A DNA stretch of 64,000 nucleotides. Source: an uncultured Bacteroidia bacterium. Lineage in GTDB: Bacteria > Bacteroidota > Bacteroidia > NS11-12g > UBA955. Below are positions 38,081-45,997 of this stretch, in pieces. Within the stretch, counting starts at the first letter, position 1. Every line of letters starts with the position of its first letter. Below the pieces are notes generated by a model that worked only from the letters and a program-made list of their open reading frames with translations, was not told the origin of the DNA and made no database searches. The stretch lies in assembly GCA_943788195.1 (NCBI GenBank), contig CALSPH010000002.1, positions 124,001 through 188,000 of the forward strand, in the 5' to 3' direction. The translations under genes and the position numbers were made by a program.

Positions 38081-39273
38081 AATTTAAATCTCCCTATTAC
38101 TTCACCTTTCATTTCTTTACCCCAAATAGGGCTATTATTTGAAAGGGATTGGTTTGTTTTTTTATTCAGTTCCCAAGTAGATTCGGTATCAATTAAAATA
38201 TATTGATTGCTGTGTTCTGCCCTAGCGATGATTGCTGGGTTAGCCGAAGTACTTTCCACAAATCGTTCCCATCCAATTCTAGGTATGACATGTTTTATCG
38301 CCAGAGGCAAGAAGGTTTGTAATGAGATTACCCCATATTTCGCAAAACTGAATTCACATTTCTTATCTTCGATTATTTGCGGTTGATGATACGAGGCGAT
38401 GGCATCAATGGTTCCTTTTTTTAATCCGTCAATTAAAGCGGTTTGATGTCCTTTGCTTCTAAGGAATGGGAATAATTTTAAATTTGAGTTATAGTCTACT
38501 AAATCTTCATCGGTAAAACACAATGAAAAAATGCTCACATCACAACTTACTTGAATTCCGTCTTTTTTTGCTTGAGCTATTGCATCCACACTTTCTTTTG
38601 TGGTGATACCTGAAAAATGAATCGGTGCACAATTGTATTTAGCAATAGCTATATCGCGCTCTACAATACTGTATTCTGACATATCTGGTGCTCCACTTAA
38701 ACCCAGTGATGTGGTTATCGGTGTTTCTGCTACTTGAGCTGTATTCCGTATTTGGTCATCATAAGGATTAACCATTAGATTTCCCTTAAAGTTATTGATG
38801 TATTGCTGTATACGTTGAGTTAATCCGCTATTCACAGCAGCTCTTCCTGGCAAAGCAAACACCTTAGATCCAGCGCTGTACATTTCAAACAATTCGGACA
38901 TCTCATGATTTCCTTTGGTTGCTGATCCAACCGCCTGGATAGTGACTTTATTGGATTGATTGACAAATTGGATATCTTCTTTATTCTTGAGCAAACGCTC
39001 AGCGTTGCTATGCACCAAAACGCGTTCATAGCCCCCTGTTAATGCAACTCGCTCCAAACTGGTCAGTGTTTCAGCTAAATCATTCCCAGGTTCTCCTAAA
39101 TACGTTTTAAGATCAACCATAGCAGGAATAAGGTAAAGATTACCACCCTTCTTTGATTTGCTGATTTGGGTTTTAAACTCCTTGCCTTGTATAGATAAAT
39201 CCACCAAGGAAAATTTTCCGTTTTTGTAAAAATTTACCTGTGAATAATTTTCAGCTTTCTTTTTAGAACTCAT
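38077..39273 (-). CDS. Dihydroorotase-like protein lacking catalytic residues
   Basis: The 398 residues follow the amidohydrolase/dihydroorotase fold but the catalytic groups have gone. The first His-x-His reads VDLKTYLGEPG instead of D-x-H-x-H-x-R-EPG. The second His region reads IHFSGITTKE, the third CDVSIFSLCFTDEDL (His replaced by Phe), and the last IASYHQPQ in place of the usual ATDHAPH. A non-enzymatic, perhaps regulatory role is inferred, by analogy with the pseudo-dihydroorotases that bind aspartate transcarbamoylase. Alternatively it has taken a new role in this operon. It starts on the BatA-like stop (TAATG). Confidence 0.85.
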   Translation of the reverse strand: MSSKKKAENYSQVNFYKNGKFSLVDLSIQGKEFKTQISKSKKGGNLYLIPAMVDLKTYLGEPGNDLAETLTSLERVALTGGYERVLVHSNAERLLKNKEDIQFVNQSNKVTIQAVGSATKGNHEMSELFEMYSAGSKVFALPGRAAVNSGLTQRIQQYINNFKGNLMVNPYDDQIRNTAQVAETPITTSLGLSGAPDMSEYSIVERDIAIAKYNCAPIHFSGITTKESVDAIAQAKKDGIQVSCDVSIFSLCFTDEDLVDYNSNLKLFPFLRSKGHQTALIDGLKKGTIDAIASYHQPQIIEDKKCEFSFAKYGVISLQTFLPLAIKHVIPRIGWERFVESTSANPAIIARAEHSNQYILIDTESTWELNKKTNQSLSNNSPIWGKEMKGEVIGRFKL

Positions 39274-41252
39274 TAGATAAAGCGCAACAAAAATATCTCA
39301 ATTAAAACGAAAATCAATGCAAAAACAATAAACCACTTCCAAGAAGTGTCAATTATTCCTCTTTGTTCTTTCAATACAGGGTGTGAACTTAGTTCATTAT
39401 AGTACACCGAAGCACTGGTCTTGTTAGCAAAGGCGGTCAACTCTTCAGCGGTCATAAAGTCTAATTTTGATTCCAATCGATCAAAATTTAATGCTACTTT
39501 ACTTAAGGTTTGGTTACTATTGGCATCTTTAAGGTCATAGATACCTGCCTTATTCATACTCGCATTAGGCAAAACAAACGTTTTCCCTAAGCGGTTGACC
39601 AATTCTGCAGTATATGCCAAGTCTCCTGAATTGAGTTGAAATTGCTCGACACCTTCTAACCTGATTTTATTGATTTCTACAGGTTTAACATTTTTATTCC
39701 CTGTCATCCATCCAAAGAGTGGTTTGCTTCGCTGACTCCCTAGGGCAATGTTGCTGATTGTTGGATAGAATAAGTAGCCCACAATCGGCAAATCAGACCA
39801 TTCCTTTGATACAGGCAAAGCCATTTGGTAAATTTTCCCATCTCCCAATTGATTCTCAGTCAAAATAGGATGTTCGTTGGCAGTGCTAAAAATCGCCTGA
39901 CCATTTCCTTGGGCACTGATTCGAAAATGTTTTCTGATCATAGGTTCTACAGGGTTTTTCGGAATGGATTTATACACATTTCGGTATAAGGGATGATTGA
40001 AATTAATGTTAGACAAAGCCACTATTTCTTCTTCCAATCGTTGCCATTTGCTTACCCCAAGAATAGAGTAATCCGGTTGATCGCCCGTATTTTTTGGTAT
40101 CAATAGTACAGAACCCCCTTGGTTCACATAACCTCTTAATTTATTGAGTTCATTATCATTCAAGGCAAAACCATCGGCAATAATTAAATTATAGTTCTTT
40201 AGATTTTCAGGCAAGTTACTCTTTCGTTCGTAATTGAATCGTTCTTCGGTTTTAAATACTGCTTGAATGAATGGATTTGTCGGTCCTAATTTCAGCACAT
40301 TTATCTCCGTTTGACTATTCTGAATAGTGAAATAAAGTTGGTTATCGAAATACAGATCTTCTTGATCCAACCGAAGTTCTCCTTGCACATAGTTTGAATT
40401 CCCTGCAGCAAACTTCACGTCAACGGGTTTTGATTGCGCTGCACCAATAGAAATACTTGAGGATGAAACCACCTTATTATTTATATATACCGTTAATGGC
40501 ACATTCTCTATTGCTTGATCGGAATAGTTATGCACCAAGCAAATCAATTCATATCCTTGCTCACCTGCCCCTATTGGATTTGAAATGTATGCTGAGTCAA
40601 TGCCTATATTTTGCTGGTTTTCCTGACTTACAGGTATTAGCCAAGTGTTGGGCAATGAGTCTTGATCGACTTGAAACTGCGCTTTCTGAAAATCACTGAT
40701 CATAAACACTTGCAATAGGTTGCTCCCTTTTAGTTCATTCAACTGTTGTACAATGGTTTGAATATTGGAACCAAACGAGGAAATGGTAATCTGGTCTATG
40801 TAATTCGACACGTCATTTTTGTCTACAAAAGTGAGGGGTTGATTCTTATACGTAAGCAGACTTATTTTGTCTTTGGTCTTAAGCAGTTTTATTATTTCTC
40901 TTGCCTTGTTCTTAGCGGTTTCCAACTGTTTTTCCATGCTTGGACTATTATCCAACACAATGACAAAATGTTTAGGTAAAGTTTGCTCTACTTCTTTGTT
41001 GCAATAAGGTATGGCAAAGGCCATAACCAAACATGCAAGCAAAAGACTGCGCGTGGAAAGCAGCAAGTATTTTTTAAGTTGTTTGGTTTTACGCGTTTGC
41101 CGTTCTACGTCTTTTAAAAACTGGGTATTTGGGAATAAAACACGTTTGTATTTGCGAAAATTAAAGAGATGAGCAATAAGCGGAATGACTAATAAAAGCA
41201 GCCACCAAAGCATATTGGGATTCGAAAAATGCAAGGTTCCAAAAATAATCAA
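39273..41252 (-). CDS. BatA/VWA-domain membrane protein
   Basis: The 659 residues begin with a BatA-type N-terminus of two membrane segments (about 12-30 and 62-82, HFSNPNMLWWLLLLVIPL) and a basic loop. A VWA-like domain with MIDAS-type DNSPSM follows (about 95-240), then a long extracytoplasmic part with a glutamine amidotransferase-like stretch (about 330-400) and a C-terminal membrane anchor (about 635-657). Similar proteins occur in Bacteroidota as BatA-domain proteins of unknown role. It opens the operon toward the pseudo-dihydroorotase, DUF4199 and glycosyltransferase genes. Confidence 0.82.
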   Translation of the reverse strand: MIIFGTLHFSNPNMLWWLLLLVIPLIAHLFNFRKYKRVLFPNTQFLKDVERQTRKTKQLKKYLLLSTRSLLLACLVMAFAIPYCNKEVEQTLPKHFVIVLDNSPSMEKQLETAKNKAREIIKLLKTKDKISLLTYKNQPLTFVDKNDVSNYIDQITISSFGSNIQTIVQQLNELKGSNLLQVFMISDFQKAQFQVDQDSLPNTWLIPVSQENQQNIGIDSAYISNPIGAGEQGYELICLVHNYSDQAIENVPLTVYINNKVVSSSSISIGAAQSKPVDVKFAAGNSNYVQGELRLDQEDLYFDNQLYFTIQNSQTEINVLKLGPTNPFIQAVFKTEERFNYERKSNLPENLKNYNLIIADGFALNDNELNKLRGYVNQGGSVLLIPKNTGDQPDYSILGVSKWQRLEEEIVALSNINFNHPLYRNVYKSIPKNPVEPMIRKHFRISAQGNGQAIFSTANEHPILTENQLGDGKIYQMALPVSKEWSDLPIVGYLFYPTISNIALGSQRSKPLFGWMTGNKNVKPVEINKIRLEGVEQFQLNSGDLAYTAELVNRLGKTFVLPNASMNKAGIYDLKDANSNQTLSKVALNFDRLESKLDFMTAEELTAFANKTSASVYYNELSSHPVLKEQRGIIDTSWKWFIVFALIFVLIEIFLLRFI

Positions 41253-41420
41253 TTCTTTGGATATACCTTGCTTAAAATGGCATGTCTTTAAGATATAAAT
41301 AATTACTAAAAATCTTGCCCAAAGCGTGTGACTCTATCAAATAATTCGAGATAAAATTCCAATTCAATTAGTAGGAATTAATTTTTATGTTCTTTTCCCC
41401 ATTCAAGTCAAAATTAATTT

Positions 41421-41428
41421 TATATTTG
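41421..41428 (+). promoter_or_regulatory. -7 element of the tRNA-Pro gene
   Basis: TATATTTG followed by C lies 41 bases before the tRNA. The 168 bases upstream, to the BatA-like gene start, otherwise show no gene; the minus-strand promoter of that gene must also be there but I cannot place it. Confidence 0.5.
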
Positions 41429-41469
41429 CACCCGCTTTTGGGCTACACAATAAGAGCAAAAGATCAGTT

Positions 41470-41546
41470 CGGGGTGTAGCGTAGCCCGGTATCGCGCCTG
41501 CTTTGGGAGCAGGAGGTCGTAGGTTCGAATCCTGCCACCCCGACCA
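41470..41546 (+). tRNA. tRNA-Pro (anticodon TGG)
   Basis: A full cloverleaf reads: acceptor CGGGGTG pairing with CACCCCG, D arm GTAGCCCGGTATCGC, anticodon stem CCTGC/GCAGG around loop TTTGGGA (anticodon TGG), T arm with GTTCGAATC, discriminator A and encoded CCA. It reads Pro CCN codons. Confidence 0.97.
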
Positions 41547-41553
41547 TTGATTC

Positions 41554-41590
41554 AAGGGTTTCAGACTATTTAAGTTTGAGACCCTTTTTT
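41554..41590 (+). terminator. Terminator after tRNA-Pro
   Basis: A 10-bp stem (41554-41563 with 41577-41586, one wobble pair) and a 13-base loop are followed by six T. Confidence 0.8.
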
Positions 41591-41612
41591 ATTTGCATAC
41601 AATTTGCATACA
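41591..41612. repeat. Tandem 11-bp direct repeat beside the tRNA
   Basis: ATTTGCATACA occurs twice without a gap, directly after the tRNA-Pro terminator. Short direct repeats next to a tRNA 3' end can be recombinase arm sites; no recombinase is present, so this is only suggestive. The following 130 bases to the next gene hold only a short hairpin (TCCAC/GTGGA near 41640-41655). Confidence 0.4.
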
Positions 41613-41744
41613 ACAGCCATTGTTATTCGGAATTAGAACTCCACCAAATTGTGGAATGCTGCATGACATTCACTTAGCTGATGCCGATTATCTAGTACCT
41701 ACTTACCATAGGATTACCTGAAAATAAATAATTACCTTTGATAA

Positions 41745-41975
41745 ATGTCTCAAAACCCAAACACCGATTCTAAAGAAGAGGAAGCAGCAAAAGATAAAGT
41801 TACAGAAAAAAAGAAAAGCTATACTGACAATCAACTCTTACGAATGATGATCAATGAACAAAAGGATGCTAAGAAACTGTTAACAAAGATAAATGCCAAT
41901 CTCAGTTTTTTTGTGTGGATGTTTATAATATCCTTAATACTATCGTTTATTGTTTTTGCGATGATTAACTCATAA
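41745..41975 (+). CDS. Small single-pass membrane protein, unknown
   Basis: The 76 residues have a very charged, Lys/Glu-rich N-terminal half and one C-terminal membrane segment (about 52-74, FFVWMFIISLILSFIVFAM). No family recognised. It lies alone 75 bases before the next plus-strand gene, in the stretch between tRNA-Pro and the truncated cyclase that looks accessory. Coding status is supported by composition and a clean frame only. Confidence 0.5.
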   Translation: MSQNPNTDSKEEEAAKDKVTEKKKSYTDNQLLRMMINEQKDAKKLLTKINANLSFFVWMFIISLILSFIVFAMINS

Positions 41976-42050
41976 TAAAAAATATTACCTAAATGAAACA
42001 TTGCAAAAGAAGTCCAATATCTGTAATTTGGCGTTCTTAATTAATGTAAA

Positions 42051-42896
42051 ATGGGTAAATGTAATATTTGTGGTAAGAGTGCTGGTTTGTTTCGTAAACA
42101 ACATAAAGCCTGTCTAATACAATTAAGAGAAGGTATCGTAAAGATTGAACAAAAGCTGGCTGATTTCTTTGATAATGTAAAGCATGAAAAATCAGAAATT
42201 GATTTAATACAAAGCCAGTGTCTATTGCCAGATATTATAGTGGAAACGTGTTATGAGAATGTCTATTCTCAGTTTTTGGATCAATTTCTGGATGATGGCT
42301 TATTTGAAAGTGCTGAGGAAGATAAATTGGTTGAATATCAAAGTCATTTTGAATTATCAATATCGGTTTTGAATAGAAATGGAGCTTTAGATAAAGCTGT
42401 AAGAGCATCTATACTAAGAGATTTAATTAATGGTGAAAATATTACTGGTAGGGTAAAAATTAGCGGAAATCTTCCGTTTAAATTAATGAAAAGTGAAGAA
42501 CTTATTGCTGTCATGAAAAATGTTAAATTGTCAGAACAAAGAGTTCATACAGAGTATAAAGGAAAATCATCTGGATTAAGTATAAAAATTGCCAAAGGAG
42601 TGTATTACAGAACCAGCGGATTCAAGGGTAAACCAATAAAGAATTTGAGTATGGATTACATTGATGTAGGGTTATTAGCTCTTACGACCAAGCATATTTA
42701 TTTCGCAAGTAAAATTAAGAATTTTAGGATCCGTTATGATAGAATTGTTGCCGTAAAGCCTTATAGTGATGGAGTAGGTATTCAAAAAGACGGTGTTAGT
42801 TCCAAGCCTATGATATTCTCAAATATTGATGGGTGGTTTTGTTATAATTTTTTAATGAATATTGATAATTATCAAACTAGCGAAGTTCAAAAATAA
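42051..42896 (+). CDS. Unknown protein with N-terminal Cys cluster and C-terminal PH-like domain
   Basis: The 281 residues open with KCNICGKSAGLFRKQHKACL, a possible zinc ribbon (Cys-x-x-Cys ... His-x-x-x-Cys), then a helical middle part and a beta-rich C-terminal part (about 195-275) with VGLLALTTKHIYFAS, FRIRYDRIVAVKPYSDGVGI and GWFCYNFLMNI. That last pattern resembles bacterial PH/GRAM-like domains. I do not recognise a named family. It lies in the accessory stretch beside tRNA-Pro. A role in binding nucleic acid or membrane is possible but unproven. Confidence 0.65.
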   Translation: MGKCNICGKSAGLFRKQHKACLIQLREGIVKIEQKLADFFDNVKHEKSEIDLIQSQCLLPDIIVETCYENVYSQFLDQFLDDGLFESAEEDKLVEYQSHFELSISVLNRNGALDKAVRASILRDLINGENITGRVKISGNLPFKLMKSEELIAVMKNVKLSEQRVHTEYKGKSSGLSIKIAKGVYYRTSGFKGKPIKNLSMDYIDVGLLALTTKHIYFASKIKNFRIRYDRIVAVKPYSDGVGIQKDGVSSKPMIFSNIDGWFCYNFLMNIDNYQTSEVQK

Positions 42897-42950
42897 CTAC
42901 CATGGATTATGGACGAGGAAAGATTGGCTTTTATGATTTGGATCTTTTAT

Positions 42951-43187
42951 TCAACTAGTAGCCACCACAACATCTAAATCAACCCCCAAGAATATAGGTC
43001 GCTCTTTTTGATGGTCATATTTACCCCAAAAGGCTTTCAGTTCTTGTATTAGCTCCCGTTGCGTATAATCCTTTAATACGATTACCTTGAGGGTTAAGCG
43101 CACAATTTCATTACGCTGTTCTATCGTTAATCTGCGAGTTTCTAGCAGCTCTATCAGTTCCTCAAATGTGCTGACTTTAACTTCCAT
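42951..43187 (-). CDS. Small protein of unknown function
   Basis: This acidic/basic helical protein has 78 residues (TFEELIELLETRRLTIEQR; ending DLDVVVATS) and no recognised family. Its ATG overlaps the stop of the gene upstream (TAATG), so the two form an operon within the accessory stretch. Confidence 0.5.
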   Translation of the reverse strand: MEVKVSTFEELIELLETRRLTIEQRNEIVRLTLKVIVLKDYTQRELIQELKAFWGKYDHQKERPIFLGVDLDVVVATS

Positions 43188-43459
43188 TAATCCTTAAATT
43201 GAAATATTATTGGTTCAATAGTATGCCCAATATCCTGTTTAAATTCTGTTGCCTTTAAGGTAGGAATTACAAACTTGGAAAGTTCGAGCATTACCTTTAA
43301 TCGGTCTTTTGAATCAAGTTGATCAATATCGTTTTGCATTTTATCCAAATTGTTTTCTAACAGCTGCTTAAACTGCTCTCTGAGTTCAGCAGTGATTTTA
43401 TTAGGTGTTCCTTTTGGTCTGCCTAACTTATTATTTGTATGTCCTTTTGGTAATCCCAT
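43187..43459 (-). CDS. Small basic-N-terminus protein, phage/element-type
   Basis: The 90 residues begin GLPKGHTNNKLGRPKGTPNK, an AT-hook-like, Gly/Pro/Lys-rich start common in small proteins of phages and integrative elements (some annotated as terminase-like or hypothetical), then a helical body. A DNA-binding role is plausible. Coupled to the 78-residue gene downstream; 21 bases separate it from the truncated gene upstream. Confidence 0.55.
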   Translation of the reverse strand: MGLPKGHTNNKLGRPKGTPNKITAELREQFKQLLENNLDKMQNDIDQLDSKDRLKVMLELSKFVIPTLKATEFKQDIGHTIEPIIFQFKD

Positions 43460-43480
43460 TTTAGTATTTTTTTGTTGTTT

Positions 43481-43757
43481 TCAAAATTGTTGTATCTGTT
43501 TTTTTAATGATTGTAGTCGATTTAGATAAGGTAAAAATGTTCTTTTGCCCATATTTGCCTTAATAATTGCTAAGTGACTTTCTAAGAATTTGGAGCAATT
43601 TGATATTGTGCTACATCTATTTAGCTTTATAAGGTGTGTTGGTAGTTTTACGCTTGCGAAGTAGGTTTCAAGTTCAGCAACACTATTGCCCCAGTTTTCG
43701 GGTTGCTTCTCAAATGGTTTAGGTTTTAACCGCTCAACTTTTGGCGATGATACAGCA
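43481..43757 (-). pseudogene. Truncated small gene (DUF6965-like), 5' end lost
   Basis: The 3' part codes for PENWGNSVAELETYFASVKL, then LNRCSTISNCSKFLESHL and FLPYLNRLQSLKKQIQQF, resembling small DUF6965-type Bacteroidota proteins (family call tentative). No ATG, GTG or TTG exists in frame before the conserved part; the frame instead runs into the antisense of the cyclase fragment. The gene therefore seems cut at about 43735-43757, head to head with the cyclase remnant. Confidence 0.5.
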
Positions 43758-44060
43758 CGTGGAATACATACAGGTCCAATTGTAGCTGGTATTGTTGGAT
43801 TCAAAAAATTTGCATACGATATATGGGGAGACACGGTAAACACAGCTGCAAGGATGGAAGAGAATAGCGTACCCGGGCAGATCAATGTTTCCGCAGCAAC
43901 GTTCGAACGTGTAAAGGAAAATTATTCATTTACGTATCGTGGAAAAATTGCTGCCAAAAACCGAGGCGAAATCGAAATGTATTTCATACACGAAAAAATT
44001 AAAAAAACTCAAAAGGATAACGATAAAGAACTCATTGATGATGAAAGTCAAGCCGTTTGA
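43758..44060 (+). pseudogene. C-terminal fragment of a class III nucleotide cyclase
   Basis: From GIHTGPIVAGIVGFKKFAYD the frame matches the end of adenylate/guanylate cyclase catalytic domains, including YDIWGDTVNTAARME with the transition-state Asn and Arg, followed by the final beta part TYRGKIAAKNRGEIEMYFIH and a charged tail. The metal-binding Asp residues, dimer interface and any N-terminal sensor are missing, so it cannot be an active cyclase. The residues before GIHTGP (FGDDTAR) do not fit the family, which places the break at or just before 43758. The other part of the gene is not in this window. Confidence 0.8.
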
Positions 44061-44244
44061 TAAATGGGTCAACCCTGAAATTATTCATCCTTAATAAAAA
44101 TCAATTCTAATTAGGTAGAATATACATTCTGCACTTCGTCATTAGCTTAGAAAAGAATTCTTGAGTAAGGTCATCTTATCAGATACAATTCATTCATTTC
44201 CACTCCAATGGACATGAATAATCATAAATGCGGAAAGTCTTTTA

Positions 44245-44283
44245 TGACCAAGGTCAATTAAACACTATTTTTTATTATTTTTG
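44245..44283 (+). promoter_or_regulatory. Palindrome and -7 box upstream of the formate dehydrogenase genes
   Basis: TGACCAAGGTCA (44245-44256) is a perfect 12-bp inverted repeat. Exactly 19 bases later comes TATTTTTG (44276-44283), a TAnnTTTG -7 box, 38 bases before the ATG. The palindrome occupies the -33 position, where TTTG is missing, so a bound activator is a reasonable guess. The rest of the 260-base gap shows nothing else. Confidence 0.45.
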
Positions 44284-44321
44284 GTACCTTAGTGAAGTCC
44301 GATTTAGACGCAAAATAGATT

Positions 44322-45977
44322 ATGTCAAAAAACTTAAGTGAATTATCCGGTCGTAAAGGGATTGAAGAGAGCCTCTTTGATAAAATGGGACAACTGGCCC
44401 AAGAAAGAGGCACCCCAAGTGTTGAGGAATTAGACCAATTGGCGGATGAATTTCTCATTGGCAAGGCCAATACATTTGGCACTGCCACCTTCTACGATTT
44501 TCTTAAACCAGAGAATCAAGGTAAACGCGCCTATGTATGCAATGGAACCGCTTGCGTTTGTGCAGGAACGCAAGACAAGGTGACCAAGCAGTTGGAAAAA
44601 CACTTGCAGCCCAGTGAAATTGGACATATGACCTGTTTGGGTAGATGCCATGAAAATGCTGCGTTTAATTATAATGGGAAAAACTTCTCTGGTAAGGCTT
44701 TGGAGAACCTAGATCAAATTATTGGAAAAGAAACCGAGCTCAACTCCGACACGTATCATGTAAAATCAGGTGCAAATGAAATATTAACCAACCCTTTTTC
44801 TGAGGTTGACCAATATTATGCACCTTTTATTGATGCCTTAACCAAGGATTCCAAATCGGTTTTAGAGGAAATCAAAATCTCAAACGTACGTGGCAGAGGT
44901 GGCGCAGGATTCCCAATGGGTTTGAAACTTGAATTTTGTCGCAATACGGAGAATGCCACTAAGTTTATTATTTGCAATGCAGATGAAGGCGACCCAGGTG
45001 CATATTCAGATCGCTATTTATTAGAGCAACGCCCGCACTCTGTGTTATTTGGAATGTTAATCGCTGGTTACGTTACCCATGCGAGTTATGGTATATTATA
45101 TATTCGTGCAGAGTATCCAGAATCTATCCAAATTGTGCAAGACGCTATTGATGCATTAAAAGAAAAAGGACTTATTGGCAGAAACATACAGGGAACAGAG
45201 TTTAGTTTTGAATTTAAGATAATACAAGCGCAAGGGTCTTATATCTGCGGGGAAGAAACTGCATTGATCAACTCCATCGAAGGACAACGCCCAGAAGTGC
45301 GTGTAAGACCTCCATTTCCAGCCCAGCAAGGCCTGTTTAATAAGCCTACCATAGTAAACAATGTGGAGACGTTAGCAGCATTACACCACATAATAAGCAA
45401 TGGCGGTTCAGCTTGGAAAGCAATTGGCACTGAACGCTCATCTGGTACAAAATTGGTAAGTCTTGATAGCTTTTTCAACAAGCCCGGAATTTACGAGGTT
45501 GACATGGGCACTCCATTGGCCACAGTTTTCAATGAATTTGGTGGTGGATTTAAATCTGAGGTAAAAGCAGTTCAGATAGGAGGGCCTTTGGGAGGATTGG
45601 TTCCTGCACATAAAATTGATGCACTTACGTTGGACTTTGAATCATTTGCAAACGAAGGTTTCCTTTTAGGACATGCTTCAGTTGTTTGTGTACCCCAAGA
45701 TTTCCCAATTATTCAATTTATAGAACACCTTTTTGATTTTGCTTCCTACGAAAGTTGTGGCAAGTGCTTTCCATGTCGGTTAGGTACCAAAAGAGGGCAA
45801 GAAATGGCAAGTCAAGCCATGAACTCTGATTATAAGATCGATCGTGAATTATTTCATGACCTATTAACCACGCTTGAGGAGGGTTCACTTTGTGCACATG
45901 GTGGAGGTATTCCTCTGCCTGTTAGAAATGCATTGGAGTATTTTGATGATGAACTAAAGCAATATTTTAATTCCTGA
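44322..45977 (+). CDS. NAD-dependent formate dehydrogenase, NuoE/NuoF fusion subunit
   Basis: The 551 residues fuse a NuoE-like thioredoxin-fold [2Fe-2S] domain (about 1-140; Cys in VCNGTACVC and MTCLGRCHENAAF) to a NuoF-like domain (about 160-550) with FMN/NADH site RGRGGAGFPMGLKLEF, EGDPGAYSDRYLLEQ and the [4Fe-4S] ligands SCGKCFPCRLGTKRG plus a later Cys. It passes electrons from the formate-oxidising subunit to NAD. The next gene, 20 bases on, is the molybdenum subunit. In Fds-type enzymes these parts are usually separate (FdsG, FdsB). Confidence 0.9.
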   Translation: MSKNLSELSGRKGIEESLFDKMGQLAQERGTPSVEELDQLADEFLIGKANTFGTATFYDFLKPENQGKRAYVCNGTACVCAGTQDKVTKQLEKHLQPSEIGHMTCLGRCHENAAFNYNGKNFSGKALENLDQIIGKETELNSDTYHVKSGANEILTNPFSEVDQYYAPFIDALTKDSKSVLEEIKISNVRGRGGAGFPMGLKLEFCRNTENATKFIICNADEGDPGAYSDRYLLEQRPHSVLFGMLIAGYVTHASYGILYIRAEYPESIQIVQDAIDALKEKGLIGRNIQGTEFSFEFKIIQAQGSYICGEETALINSIEGQRPEVRVRPPFPAQQGLFNKPTIVNNVETLAALHHIISNGGSAWKAIGTERSSGTKLVSLDSFFNKPGIYEVDMGTPLATVFNEFGGGFKSEVKAVQIGGPLGGLVPAHKIDALTLDFESFANEGFLLGHASVVCVPQDFPIIQFIEHLFDFASYESCGKCFPCRLGTKRGQEMASQAMNSDYKIDRELFHDLLTTLEEGSLCAHGGGIPLPVRNALEYFDDELKQYFNS

Positions 45978-45997
45978 AATTTAAAGTAGAAAAGAAA

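Noticed and set aside
41591..43757. An intact mobile element or defence island beside tRNA-Pro
   Set aside because: No integrase, transposase, nuclease or known defence gene is present; only small unknown genes and truncated ones remain.
43808..43817. ATTTGCATAC inside the cyclase fragment matches the 11-bp repeat beside tRNA-Pro
   Set aside because: It falls in codons for the conserved KFAYD of the cyclase domain, so a chance match is the simpler explanation; it is 10 bases only.
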